DNA from: Flavobacterium caseinilyticum
GTDB taxonomy: Bacteria; Bacteroidota; Bacteroidia; Flavobacteriales; Flavobacteriaceae
Reading direction: 5' to 3'
NCBI RefSeq assembly: GCF_004349085.1
Contig: NZ_SMFM01000005.1
Location: 124,001 to 188,000, forward strand
Length of the DNA stretch: 64,000 bases
Shown: positions 45,490 to 54,476 of the stretch, one piece after another
Layout of the letters: the number at the start of each line of letters is the position of its first letter
Position numbering within the stretch: the stretch's first letter is position 1
Position numbers and translations under genes: made by a program
The notes under the pieces: model-generated
Told to the model about the DNA's origin: nothing
Databases searched by the model: none
Seen by the model: only the letters and a program-made list of their open reading frames with translations

Positions 45490-46950
45490 ATGGATACAGA
45501 AATAAAATTAAAAGGTGACAAAATCATCGAACAAATCCCTTCGATCAAAGACAAAGCACTTCGTATCAATTTAAATGAAAATATTTACGGAACTTTTGCA
45601 GAAATTGGAGCTGGTCAAGAAACTGTAAGACATTTTTTCAGATCAGGCGGTTCATCCGGTACAATCGCAAAAGCAATGTCTGCTTATGACAAAGATTTTA
45701 GTGATGCCGTTTATGGTATCGAAGAAGACGGCCGTTATGTAACTGAAAGCCGACTTAAAAAGATGCTCTCTCACGAAGTTAATCTGATTGAGCAACGATT
45801 GAGCAGAGAAAAACATCCCAATAAAATGTTTTTTAGTTATGCCAATACTGTGGCTACGATCGATTTTGCTAAGCAATTTAAAGGACATGGGTGGGTTGGA
45901 ATCAGTTATCAAATTGAGCCAGATGAGGATTATAACGAAATTATAATTCACATTCGATTTAAAGAAACTGATGTGCGATTACAGCAAGAAACACTTGGTA
46001 TTCTTGGCGTAAACTTAATTTATGGAGCTTACTATAAATACAATGATCCTAAACGATTGTTGCGCTATTTATATGATCATTTAGACAAAGACCAATTAGA
46101 AATAGACACGATAAATTTTTCAGGTCCCCGTTTTGCCGATGTTGACAATCGATTGATGAGTTTACAGTTGGTAAAAAATGGAATGACTGATGCGGTAATG
46201 TTTAATCCAGAAGGAAAAAACATTCTTCCTGCAGCTATTTTATACAAGAAAAATATTCTTGCTTTCAGAGGTAGTTTTCGTCCTGTTACAAAAGTAAACA
46301 TGGACATGTATGAGAAATCATTGAAGATGTTCCTGAATGAAAATAAAGTAAATGCCGAAAATACATTGGTGATTTTTGAAATTACATTATCAAACTTGCG
46401 TTCAGACGGTGAAATTGATGAAAGAGATTTCATGGATCGAGCTGAATTACTGTGTTCTCTTGGACAAACAGTAATGATTTCAAATTTCCAGGAATATTAT
46501 AAAGTGGTAGAGTATTTTGCTAATTATACCAAAGCTCGAATGGGATTGGCGATGGGTGTAAATAATTTAGTGGATATTTTTGATGAGAAGTATTACCGCC
46601 ATTTAAGTGGTGGAATTCTTGAAGCCTTTGGGAAGTTATTTTATCGCGATATGAAAGTTTTCTTGTATCCAATGATGGGAGAAAATGGCGAAATCATCAC
46701 ATCGGAAAACTTAAAAGTACATCCAAGAATGAAGGAATTATACAAATTCTTTAAATTCAACGGAAAAGTAGTTGATATCGATGATTATGACCCTGCGATT
46801 CTTGAGGTTTTCTCTCGTGAAGTTCTTAATATGATTAATCATGGAAAACCAGGGTGGGAAACCATGCTTCCGGCAGGTATTGCAGAAATTATCAAGGAGC
46901 ACCGCCTTTTCGGGTTTGACCCCAATAAAGTCTTGAAAGAAAGCAATTAA
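45490..46950 (+). CDS. Conserved cytoplasmic protein of unknown function
   Basis: This 486-residue protein has no signal peptide or membrane segment. Its conserved-looking N-terminus contains INLNENIYGTFAEIGAGQE and FFRSGGSSGTIAKAMSAYDK, and later blocks include MDAVMFNPEGKN-like and LRSDGEIDERDFMDRAELL. From memory, proteins like this are annotated variously as TonB-dependent receptor or nicotinate-nucleotide adenylyltransferase. Neither label is supported by what can be seen here. It stands alone between divergent and convergent neighbours and has a terminator after it. Confidence 0.8.
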   Translation: MDTEIKLKGDKIIEQIPSIKDKALRINLNENIYGTFAEIGAGQETVRHFFRSGGSSGTIAKAMSAYDKDFSDAVYGIEEDGRYVTESRLKKMLSHEVNLIEQRLSREKHPNKMFFSYANTVATIDFAKQFKGHGWVGISYQIEPDEDYNEIIIHIRFKETDVRLQQETLGILGVNLIYGAYYKYNDPKRLLRYLYDHLDKDQLEIDTINFSGPRFADVDNRLMSLQLVKNGMTDAVMFNPEGKNILPAAILYKKNILAFRGSFRPVTKVNMDMYEKSLKMFLNENKVNAENTLVIFEITLSNLRSDGEIDERDFMDRAELLCSLGQTVMISNFQEYYKVVEYFANYTKARMGLAMGVNNLVDIFDEKYYRHLSGGILEAFGKLFYRDMKVFLYPMMGENGEIITSENLKVHPRMKELYKFFKFNGKVVDIDDYDPAILEVFSREVLNMINHGKPGWETMLPAGIAEIIKEHRLFGFDPNKVLKESN

Positions 46951-47032
46951 GAGGTTGTAGCCAGTATTTAGTTTTTAATGTTCAATTGCTACACCTACTT
47001 ACCTTTTATATCCATAATGAAATTTAAATTAC

Positions 47033-47085
47033 AAAAAAAAGTCCAAAGCTGCGGTCAATTAAAACCTCAACTTTGGACTTTTTTA
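47033..47085. terminator. Terminator between convergent genes
   Basis: A stem AAAAAAGTCCAAAG / CTTTGGACTTTTTT with a 22-base loop has A/T tracts suited to both directions. It lies between the 45490 gene and bcp. Confidence 0.85.
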
Positions 47086-47167
47086 ATTATTCATAATATG
47101 TTTTTCAGTTTTTGTATACTTATTTGCAATTGCTGTAAGTAATCGCTAAAAAGTGAATACTGAACAC

Positions 47168-47620
47168 TTATTTTAATATCTGCGCGGCATGAGCCTTCGT
47201 TTTTACATCTGAAATCACATCCTCTATAATTCCTTTTTCATCAATTACAAATGTGGTTCTGTGAATTCCGTCATATTCTTTTCCCATGAATTTCTTGGGT
47301 CCCCAAACTCCAAATGCATTGATTACTGATTTATCTTCATCAGCAAGTAATGGAAAAGGAAATTCATACTTGTCTTTAAACTTGGCTTGCGCTTTTTGCG
47401 CATCTGCGCTTACGCCTAAAATTTCGTAATTATTAGCTTGAAATCGTTCGAAATTGTCTCTTAAATCACAAGCTTCAGCAGTACATCCTGGCGTATTTGC
47501 TTTCGGATAAAAGAAAAGAACTAATTTTTTTCCAGCATAATTAGCTAACTGATGCGTTTTTCCATCTTGATCAAAACTTGAAAAATCGGGCGCTTTGTCT
47601 CCTTTTTTTAATGTTGTCAT
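47168..47620 (-). CDS. bcp: Thioredoxin-dependent thiol peroxidase (peroxiredoxin Q/BCP)
   Basis: This 150-residue atypical 2-Cys peroxiredoxin reduces hydroperoxides using thioredoxin. The peroxidatic Cys46 and resolving Cys51 are in NTPGCTAEAC, and the catalytic-site Thr precedes them. The start MTTLKKGDKAPDFSSFDQDG matches BCP proteins. It is divergent from nth across 89 bases. A TAAATTTG box on the minus strand (47695-47702) may be its -7 element. Confidence 0.93.
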   Translation of the reverse strand: MTTLKKGDKAPDFSSFDQDGKTHQLANYAGKKLVLFFYPKANTPGCTAEACDLRDNFERFQANNYEILGVSADAQKAQAKFKDKYEFPFPLLADEDKSVINAFGVWGPKKFMGKEYDGIHRTTFVIDEKGIIEDVISDVKTKAHAAQILK

Positions 47621-47709
47621 TGGTTATATTTTTTATTTATTTGAATTGAAATTGAATTTTGCTATTGCCGTTGAAATAGTTTTTCTTTACCAATCAAATT
47701 TAGACAATA

Positions 47710-48387
47710 ATGAATAAACAGGAACGTGTAACTTTTGTTATTAATACGTTAAAAAAATTGTATCCAACGATTCCAGTTCCGCTCGACCATAAAGACCCTT
47801 ACACTTTATTGATTGCCGTTCTACTATCAGCGCAATGTACAGATGTGCGCGTGAATCAGATTACCCCTCTACTTTTTGCAAAAGCGGACAATCCATATGA
47901 TATGGTTAAATTGTCAGTGGAGGAGATCAAGGAAATCATTCGTCCCTGCGGCTTATCGCCAATGAAGTCCAAAGGCATTCACGGCTTATCACATATCCTA
48001 ATTGATAAGCATGGCGGAAAAGTGCCTCAAAGCTTTGAATTTTTAGAGGAATTACCTGCAGTAGGCCACAAAACGGCAAGTGTGGTAATGTCACAAGCAT
48101 TTGGTATCCCAGCTTTTCCTGTTGATACACATATTCATCGTTTAATGCACAGATGGAACCTGACCAACGGAAAAAATGTAGTTCAAACCGAAAAAGATGC
48201 CAAACGCATTTTTCCTGAAGAAATCTGGAATGACTTGCATCTTCAAATTATTTGGTATGGAAGAGAATATTCGCCGGCTCGCGGCTGGGATTTAGAAAAA
48301 GATATAATCACAAAAACAGTTGGAAGAAAAACAATCATCGATTTATACTACAAAAGTAAACTTCCAATAAAGAAAAAATCCCACTGA
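47710..48387 (+). CDS. nth: Endonuclease III without the iron-sulphur cluster
   Basis: This 225-residue base-excision-repair DNA glycosylase/AP lyase acts on oxidised pyrimidines. Lys121 and Asp139 (ELPAVGHKTASVV, PVDTHIHRL) match catalytic Lys120 and Asp138 of E. coli Nth, and the helix-hairpin-helix is intact. The only cysteines are Cys43 and Cys80. The four C-terminal cysteines that hold the [4Fe-4S] cluster are missing, and that region reads IIWYGREYSPARGWDLEKD. The rest looks complete, so it should still be an active glycosylase. Its stop overlaps a terminator hairpin. Confidence 0.92.
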   Translation: MNKQERVTFVINTLKKLYPTIPVPLDHKDPYTLLIAVLLSAQCTDVRVNQITPLLFAKADNPYDMVKLSVEEIKEIIRPCGLSPMKSKGIHGLSHILIDKHGGKVPQSFEFLEELPAVGHKTASVVMSQAFGIPAFPVDTHIHRLMHRWNLTNGKNVVQTEKDAKRIFPEEIWNDLHLQIIWYGREYSPARGWDLEKDIITKTVGRKTIIDLYYKSKLPIKKKSH

Positions 48388-48415
48388 TTTTCTAGGAAAA
48401 CAGTGGGTCTTTTTT
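48380..48415 (+). terminator. Terminator of nth
   Basis: The stem CCCACTG / CAGTGGG, extended by an inner TTTTC/GAAAA pairing, is followed by a T-tract. The left arm overlaps the last codons of nth. Confidence 0.85.
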
Positions 48416-48475
48416 AAAATGTAACAATTTCATAAGCAACCTTACAACTGTGTTCGTGCAGGAATCGAAGTAGAT

Positions 48476-48619
48476 TTAATTCGATATAAATTCGAAAACT
48501 CTGTTGTCAATCTTTATTATGCTTAATGCCTGAGAATAGCTTAATAGGAAAGAAACTGTTTCTTTTCTAGGTTTCATACTCTTTGAAACTACTGATTTTT
48601 TTGAGTAAATTTTTGCCAT
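48476..48619 (-). CDS. Small conserved-looking protein downstream of the sigma factor
   Basis: This 47-residue basic protein is read from the start MAKIYSKKSVVSKSMKPRKE. An in-frame upstream ATG would add 13 residues with poor character. It begins 53 bases after the ECF sigma-factor gene on the same strand and is probably co-transcribed. The composition (Lys/Ser-rich start, then SFLLSYSQALSIIKI) looks like a real peptide. The function is unknown, and an anti-sigma role would be speculation. Confidence 0.6.
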   Translation of the reverse strand: MAKIYSKKSVVSKSMKPRKETVSFLLSYSQALSIIKIDNRVFEFISN

Positions 48620-48672
48620 AAAGTAATAAATTTTTATCTTTTTATTACAACGCAGCAAGTTTAAACATATTG

Positions 48673-49257
48673 TTAATTGGTTAAAACAATTTGATGCTTA
48701 TCGATCACTTTTCTCAAATTCATAAGAGCATAACGCATTCTTCCTAAAGCAGTATTGATGCTGACTCCCGTTGATTCCGAAATTTCCTTAAAACTCATGT
48801 CGTGATACATTCGCATAACTAATACTTCTTTTTGATCACATGGTAATTCTTCGATAAGTTTTTTTAAATCCATTTCGACTTGTTCGGATATAATTTTATT
48901 TTCGATCGACAGGGAATCATCAGACATTATTGAGAAGATAGAAAATTCTTCTGTTTCTCTGAACATCGGCATTTTTTTTGTTTTTCGATAATGGTCAACT
49001 ACAAGATTGTGGGAGATACGCATAACCCAAGGTAAAAATTTACCTTCTTCGTTATAGGAGTTTGATTTTAAAGTTTTTATAACTTTAATAAAAGTGTCTT
49101 GAAAAATATCGTTGGTGATATCTCTATCAGGGATTTTAGAATAAATAAAACCATAAATTTTTGATTCATGCCTTTTTATTAGTTTAGCTAAGGCATCCTC
49201 ATTACCTGCGACATAATCCTTTACTAACGACGCATCAGGGAGTTGTATATTAACCAT
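48673..49257 (-). CDS. ECF-type RNA polymerase sigma factor
   Basis: This 194-residue sigma-70-family factor has only regions 2 and 4. Region 2 includes FIYSKIPDRDITNDIFQDTF and WVMRISHNLVVDHYRK (about 40-95). Region 4 has LPCDQKEVLVMRMYHDMSFK and the recognition helix EISESTGVSINTALGRMRYA (about 140-180). No transmembrane anti-sigma gene follows, which separates it from FecI/FecR-type pairs. It probably controls a general stress or growth-related regulon. Confidence 0.9.
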   Translation of the reverse strand: MVNIQLPDASLVKDYVAGNEDALAKLIKRHESKIYGFIYSKIPDRDITNDIFQDTFIKVIKTLKSNSYNEEGKFLPWVMRISHNLVVDHYRKTKKMPMFRETEEFSIFSIMSDDSLSIENKIISEQVEMDLKKLIEELPCDQKEVLVMRMYHDMSFKEISESTGVSINTALGRMRYALMNLRKVIDKHQIVLTN

Positions 49258-49350
49258 AATAATACTTTTTAGTTTAATTAAAATTGAGAGGGGTCTCTAA
49301 AAAGTAGTTTTTTATTATAGGCTGATTTTATTTAGGTTTTTTTAAGTGGT

Positions 49351-49383
49351 CAAATTTAACTAATTATTATTTTAACATCCAAG
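49351..49383 (-). promoter_or_regulatory. Promoter of the ECF sigma-factor gene
   Basis: On the minus strand CTTG (one mismatch to TTTG, 49380-49383) and an exact TAAATTTG (49351-49358) are 21 bases apart. The leader would be about 90 bases. Confidence 0.6.
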
Positions 49384-49509
49384 TAAAATTAATAAAAATT
49401 AACATAAGAAGATTGAAATTTGTTAATTTATTTCTCCTTTTTTTCACATTTACCTTTCAAATAGCATGCCGTTGCAGTGAAAATAAAAGTTTATGTCAAG
49501 AAATTCTTA

Positions 49510-49574
49510 AAAATAAAAAAAAAACTAAAATAAAGACTGATTGTCAATGGATTACAATAACCTTTATTTTAGTT
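49510..49574 (-). terminator. Terminator of the beta-glucan locus
   Basis: A perfect 13-bp inverted repeat (AACTAAAATAAAG at 49523-49535, complement at 49562-49574) is followed on the minus strand by a T-rich run. It sits just after the last gene of the locus. Confidence 0.7.
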
Positions 49575-49604
49575 ACATTCTGATATATTTATAAAATCAG
49601 ATTA

Positions 49605-50360
49605 TCATTGGTAAACTCTGATGTAATCAACGATGAAATCCTGAGGAAGTATGGTGTCGTCCACTTCGGGACCTCCAAAGTTTCCTCCTATCGCCATATT
49701 CACAATAAAGTAAAACGGCTGATTGTAAGGCCAGATTGCTTCTGTTTTATTTTCAGGCTGAAAAGTGTACACTAAAATGTCATCCACAAAAAAATCGATT
49801 TTGTCTTTCGTCCATTCCATCGCATAGATATGAAAGCCTTTCTCAATATTGTCAAATCTTGTTTTCTTTGTATTTATTGTATTTCCGTGGCTGTCTTGCG
49901 TATGCAGAGAAGTGAAAACCATATTGGGTTCTTTACCAACATATTCCAAAATATCGATTTCTCCGCATTTTGGCCATCCAACTTCACTGATATTCGAACC
50001 TAACATCCATAAAGCAGGCCACACTCCTTGACCAACAGGCAGTTTTGCTCTTGCCTCGAAACGACCATACTGAAACTCTTTTTTACCTTTTGTTGTAATC
50101 CTTGTCGACGAATATTTATTCCCTTCTTTCTTAGCGGTGATGACCAACTTATTTTTAGAAATCTTGTGATTTTGTTTTGTGTACAATTGTCTCTCATTGT
50201 TGCCCCAACCACAGTTAGGACAACCGTCACCAAGCTCAAAATTCCAATTCTTTTCGTTTAAAGTTTTACCTTTAAAATTTTCTTCCCACACCAGTTTTCG
50301 TTTATTCTGTTGTGCGAAAGAAAAATTGGCCACAAGAAGAAATATTATTATTTTTTTCAT
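49605..50360 (-). CDS. GH16 endo-beta-glucanase (laminarinase type), signal peptide
   Basis: This 251-residue secreted single-domain glycoside hydrolase 16 should cut beta-1,3 or mixed beta-1,3/1,4 glucans. It has a signal peptide (MKKIIIFLLVANFSFAQ). The catalytic motif is E134-x-D136-x-x-E139 in CGEIDILEY, with Glu134 as nucleophile and Glu139 as acid/base. Conserved flanks are VWPALWMLG and the end motif FIVDYIRVYQ. No lipobox Cys is present, so it is probably periplasmic or released. It is the last gene of the minus-strand locus, 8 bases after the GH3 gene. Confidence 0.92.
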   Translation of the reverse strand: MKKIIIFLLVANFSFAQQNKRKLVWEENFKGKTLNEKNWNFELGDGCPNCGWGNNERQLYTKQNHKISKNKLVITAKKEGNKYSSTRITTKGKKEFQYGRFEARAKLPVGQGVWPALWMLGSNISEVGWPKCGEIDILEYVGKEPNMVFTSLHTQDSHGNTINTKKTRFDNIEKGFHIYAMEWTKDKIDFFVDDILVYTFQPENKTEAIWPYNQPFYFIVNMAIGGNFGGPEVDDTILPQDFIVDYIRVYQ

Positions 50361-50368
50361 TTGAATTT

Positions 50369-52669
50369 TTAATTAGAATATTGAAAATCGCCTTCCAATT
50401 TTGTTACTGAACTACCTCCGAGGAATACTTTAAAGTCTCCAGTTTCTGCTTCCCACTTTCTATTGGCCGTAAAATATTCAATTGTTTTTTCGTCTATTGT
50501 AAATACTACTTTTTTGGTTTCATTAGGCTGTAATTCGATCATTTCAAATCCTTTCAGCTCTTTTACTGGACGTGTGACGCTGCCAATTAAATCTCTGATG
50601 TACAACTGAACAACCTCTTTTCCTGCAACTTTTCCAATATTTTTGATGTTTACAGAAACTTCAATTTTACCATTTTTAGCGAATGCATTGGAGGACAACT
50701 GTAAATTTGAGTATTCAAATTTAGAATAACTCAGACCGTGACCAAAAGGATATAAAGGCGTGTTCTCTTCGTCGATATAATGAGACCAAAATACACTTTC
50801 AGGCTCATTCATCACAGGTCTACCAGTGTTTTTATAATTGTAATAAATAGGAACCTGACCTACATTTCTGGGAAAAGTCATTGGTAATTTCCCACTTGGA
50901 TTATAATCACCATACAAAACCTGCGCAATAGCGTTTCCACTTTGCGTTCCTAAATGCCAACCTTCAACAATTGCAGGAATGTTTTCATCTGCCCAAGGAA
51001 TTGCTAATGGACGACCATTATTTAAAACCAAAACCACATTCGGATTGACTTTGTAAATTGCTTCCAATAATTCCTGTTGCACGCCCGGCAAACCAATATC
51101 AGTTCTACTTCTTCCCTCACCCGATTGCAAACCGTGTTCTCCCAAAACCATAACTACCACGTCAGCTTGTTTTGCAACGGCAATTGCTTCTGCAAATCCA
51201 CTCTTGTCCGTCGTATTGATTTTAGTTTCCCAAATGAATTGGGTTCTTCCCTCGGTTACTTCAGCTCCTTTTGTATAAGTGAGCTGATTCCCAGAATACT
51301 TCTGCAAACCTTCTAAGACTGAAACAGCCGAATTATCGTCAGCAGCGATTCTCCAACTTCCCAACGGACTTGTTTTATCATTTGCCAATGCACCAATTAA
51401 GGCAATTTTCTGTCCTGATTTTTTAAGAGGCAATAATTCCTTTTCATTTTTCAAAAGCACAATCGATTTCTTTGCCATATCCAAAACTTCTTCTTGAAAT
51501 TCCAGTTTTCCAACGGTTGCCAGTTCTCTATTTTCATCACAATATTTGTATGGATCGTCAAACAAACCCAATTCAAACTTTACTTTCAAAATCCTTCTTG
51601 CCGCATTGTCGATAATACTTTCTTTGACTTTGCCTTCCTTTACTAATGCCACCAAATGTTCCACATACGCACTAGATTCCATATCCATGTCTGAACCTGC
51701 ATTGATGGCAATTTCAGCAGCATGTTTGCTGTCTTTAGCATAGCCATGCGGAATCATTTCATTGATCGAACCCCAATCCGAAACTACGAAGCCATCAAAG
51801 TTCCAGTCTCTTTTTAATACTTCTCTTTGCAAATATGCATTTCCTGTTGCTGGAATGCCATTCAATTCATTGAAAGAGTTCATAAATGTTCTTACACCTG
51901 CATCAACGACTGCTTTGAAAGGAGGAAAAATGGTATTTTGCAATACATTTTCGCTTACATCAACGGTATTGTAATCCCTTCCAGCTTCCGCAAAACCATA
52001 ACCTGCAAAGTGTTTGGCACACGCCAAAATAGTATTTGTAGCGGCTAAATCTTCGCCTTGAAAACCTTGTACACGAGCTACGGCAATTTTACTTCCTAAA
52101 AATGAATCTTCGCCGGCTCCTTCCATAACACGTCCCCAACGGGCATCTCTGGAAATATCAATCATAGGAGCAAAAGTCCAGTTCAATCCTACGGCAGCTG
52201 CTTCTTCTGCCGCCATTGCAGCCGATTTTTTTATTGCTTCCAAATCCCAACTTGCTGCTTCTGCGAGTGGAATTGGACTGATTGTTTTATAACCGTGTAT
52301 AACATCAAATCCAAAAAGCAACGGAATACCTAATCTTGTTTGTTCCACTGCTATTTTTTGCAATGCTTTTACGTCTTTTACCCCTTTTACATTTAACATT
52401 GAACCTACCAAGCCTTTCTTAAGATCTTCATATTTTTTGGCGGCCTGACCTTCCTTGGGAGTTGGACCGGTAATATCCCAAAAACCGTTATACTGATTCA
52501 GCTGCCCCACTTTTTCATCCAAAGTCATCAATTGCAGAACTGAATCAACTTTCGTATCAAAAATATTTTCTTTGGAGGAAGCAACAGGCAGTTTTAAAAT
52601 TTTATTGCTGCAACTTGCAATTATTAGCGTTGCTATAGCAAATGATGCCAACAGGAATTTATTTTTCAT
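50369..52669 (-). CDS. GH3 beta-glucosidase, lipoprotein
   Basis: This 766-residue family 3 glycoside hydrolase should release glucose from beta-gluco-oligosaccharides. The signal peptide ends with a lipobox at Cys20 (LIIASC). The TIM-barrel domain (about 35-370) has nucleophile Asp298 in FVVSDWGSI. The alpha/beta sandwich follows (about 400-620) with the KHFAGYG and EHGLQSGEGRSRTDIGLPG blocks, then a C-terminal fibronectin-III-like domain (about 670-760). The domain order is that of BglX. It is between two GH16 genes and finishes glucan breakdown. A decayed relative lies at 61441-61748. Confidence 0.93.
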   Translation of the reverse strand: MKNKFLLASFAIATLIIASCSNKILKLPVASSKENIFDTKVDSVLQLMTLDEKVGQLNQYNGFWDITGPTPKEGQAAKKYEDLKKGLVGSMLNVKGVKDVKALQKIAVEQTRLGIPLLFGFDVIHGYKTISPIPLAEAASWDLEAIKKSAAMAAEEAAAVGLNWTFAPMIDISRDARWGRVMEGAGEDSFLGSKIAVARVQGFQGEDLAATNTILACAKHFAGYGFAEAGRDYNTVDVSENVLQNTIFPPFKAVVDAGVRTFMNSFNELNGIPATGNAYLQREVLKRDWNFDGFVVSDWGSINEMIPHGYAKDSKHAAEIAINAGSDMDMESSAYVEHLVALVKEGKVKESIIDNAARRILKVKFELGLFDDPYKYCDENRELATVGKLEFQEEVLDMAKKSIVLLKNEKELLPLKKSGQKIALIGALANDKTSPLGSWRIAADDNSAVSVLEGLQKYSGNQLTYTKGAEVTEGRTQFIWETKINTTDKSGFAEAIAVAKQADVVVMVLGEHGLQSGEGRSRTDIGLPGVQQELLEAIYKVNPNVVLVLNNGRPLAIPWADENIPAIVEGWHLGTQSGNAIAQVLYGDYNPSGKLPMTFPRNVGQVPIYYNYKNTGRPVMNEPESVFWSHYIDEENTPLYPFGHGLSYSKFEYSNLQLSSNAFAKNGKIEVSVNIKNIGKVAGKEVVQLYIRDLIGSVTRPVKELKGFEMIELQPNETKKVVFTIDEKTIEYFTANRKWEAETGDFKVFLGGSSVTKLEGDFQYSN

Positions 52670-52742
52670 TTTTGTCCTTTTTTTAACAATTAAAAGGCCG
52701 GAAAATAACCGACCTTTACATATTCATTACATGTTTTATGTT

Positions 52743-54386
52743 TTATTGGTAAATTCGAACGTAATCAATTTCCATGGATGATTGTGCAAAATTAGGATCA
52801 ATTGTTCCTCCAAAAGTTCCTCCCATTGCCACATTCAATATCAAGAAAAAATCACTATTGAAAGGTACCGAAGAGCTATTAGCAAACGAATGAAATAATT
52901 TATCATCTACGTAAAACTGAATCAAAGTCGGACTCCAAATTGTTTTGTAAATATGAAACTCAGTAGAAGCATTTGCTATTGTAGTTGTTGCAGTGTTTGG
53001 GTTGCCACCAAAATTACCCGGATAATGTAAGGAACCGTGTATAACATTTTGATCATTTCCTCTGTGCTCCATAAAATCAATTTCACCACATTTAGGCCAC
53101 TCGTTTGTTTTGTAATCTTGTCCTAAAGACCAAATTGCAGGCCAAGTTCCTCCACCAATTGGCAGTTTCGCTCTTACCTCAATTTTACCATAGGTAAATT
53201 CATACTTATCTTCTGTTTTTAATCTTGCAGAAGTGTAGCCTGTACCTGATTTTTTTGCAGTGATTTTAAGATTTCCACCTTGTACAATCACGTTATCAGC
53301 AGCACTAGTGTAGGTTTGGGCTTCTCCATTTCCCCAACCGCCAGCGCCTAGGTCATATCCCCATTTTGCAGCATCTGGAGCACCGTCGACATTAAATTCG
53401 TCAGCAAATTTCAAAACAGTATAATCAACCGTTGGTGTAGGAGTTACAGCTGATCCAGGAGCAGCTGTTGTAAAAGTATGATACCATGCCAAGAATGGAT
53501 TTCCGGACTGAATCACTCGTACCACCATACGATTGTCGGTGATTGAAAGAATCTCATAGGAACTGGTTCCGACAAAATACCCCATAAAACCACCATCTGC
53601 AATATTTATCATAGTTCCCCTTGTTTGAGTAGCACTATCTGGATTCATGGTCACAAAAGATTCTGACTTGCTCAAAGTCACTGTTTTTGGGCCACTGGTA
53701 TTTAAGTCATAACAAGCATCATCGCCGCCGCCTTTAAAGGCGCCATTGTAGTAGGTCTGTCCTTTGTTATCCAATTCAAATTTCATTTGATCTCCTACTA
53801 AAGAAAAAGTCATTACGCTATTGTACAAACAAGTAGCTGATTTTTCATTTGCTTTAGCAGCGTAGAAATCAGGGTAATAATTTTTTGTCCCAAAAGTAGG
53901 ATCAGACCACGCTACGTTTGGACCAACGCCCAAATGCCCTTCTTCAGTTTGTGCCCAATACCATTTTCTGGCAGCACCACCGGTTAATAATTGTACGGCC
54001 TGCTCATCTTTAAAATTACTAAAAACAGTTACTTCAATCGTAACGTTAGTGGCAACTCCTCCCGCTCCAGAAGCGATAACAGTCACTGTATAAGTATTTA
54101 CTCCTGGTTTTGCAAATGTATTTTCGAATACTCCGCTTGGGGAATTCTTTGAAGTCCCATCACTAAAAATGTACTTATACGAAATTGCATTTTCTGCCGT
54201 ACTGGTAAATAAAACTTTTCCAGAACCATCCCCGTTTGGAAACGCTGCTGATTTACCTACTATTTCTGCCGTCACCTGAAGATTTGTTGGCGTGTCTAAT
54301 GCTCCAAAACCCAAATTATCCTCCTGACAATTAACCATCAAAAGAAGGACAAAAACGGATACTATGTTTATTATTATTTTTTTCAT
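52743..54386 (-). CDS. Multidomain GH16 lipoprotein with PKD domain
   Basis: This 547-residue predicted surface lipoprotein (lipobox Cys20 in LLLMVNC) has a PKD-like domain (about 30-122, KYIFSDGTSKNSPSG), a ~180-residue beta-rich domain beginning ARKWYWAQTEEGHLGVGP (about 130-305), and a GH16 domain (about 318-547). The catalytic motif is E435-x-D437-x-x-E440 in CGEIDFMEHRG. The middle domain is common in Bacteroidota glucanases and is probably carbohydrate-binding, but this is inferred. It likely performs the first cut of glucan at the cell surface. It lies downstream of the glycan-binding protein. Confidence 0.9.
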   Translation of the reverse strand: MKKIIINIVSVFVLLLMVNCQEDNLGFGALDTPTNLQVTAEIVGKSAAFPNGDGSGKVLFTSTAENAISYKYIFSDGTSKNSPSGVFENTFAKPGVNTYTVTVIASGAGGVATNVTIEVTVFSNFKDEQAVQLLTGGAARKWYWAQTEEGHLGVGPNVAWSDPTFGTKNYYPDFYAAKANEKSATCLYNSVMTFSLVGDQMKFELDNKGQTYYNGAFKGGGDDACYDLNTSGPKTVTLSKSESFVTMNPDSATQTRGTMINIADGGFMGYFVGTSSYEILSITDNRMVVRVIQSGNPFLAWYHTFTTAAPGSAVTPTPTVDYTVLKFADEFNVDGAPDAAKWGYDLGAGGWGNGEAQTYTSAADNVIVQGGNLKITAKKSGTGYTSARLKTEDKYEFTYGKIEVRAKLPIGGGTWPAIWSLGQDYKTNEWPKCGEIDFMEHRGNDQNVIHGSLHYPGNFGGNPNTATTTIANASTEFHIYKTIWSPTLIQFYVDDKLFHSFANSSSVPFNSDFFLILNVAMGGTFGGTIDPNFAQSSMEIDYVRIYQ

Positions 54387-54476
54387 TTTTACTCTTTTTT
54401 AAAAAATCTAGTTGTGATACTCGTTTTATACAAACTCATTTTAAATTCGTAATGTATTGATTTTATCTATTTTTTA

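Larger units (their letters stand above)
49258..49604. other. 347-base gene-free region upstream of the sigma factor
   Basis: No supported coding sequence is present. It holds the sigma-factor promoter (49351-49383) and a terminator for the glucan locus (49510-49574). The rest is A/T-rich DNA without clear features. Confidence 0.7.

Noticed and set aside
45490-46950. Label of TonB-dependent receptor for this protein
   Set aside because: It has no signal peptide, plug or barrel strands.
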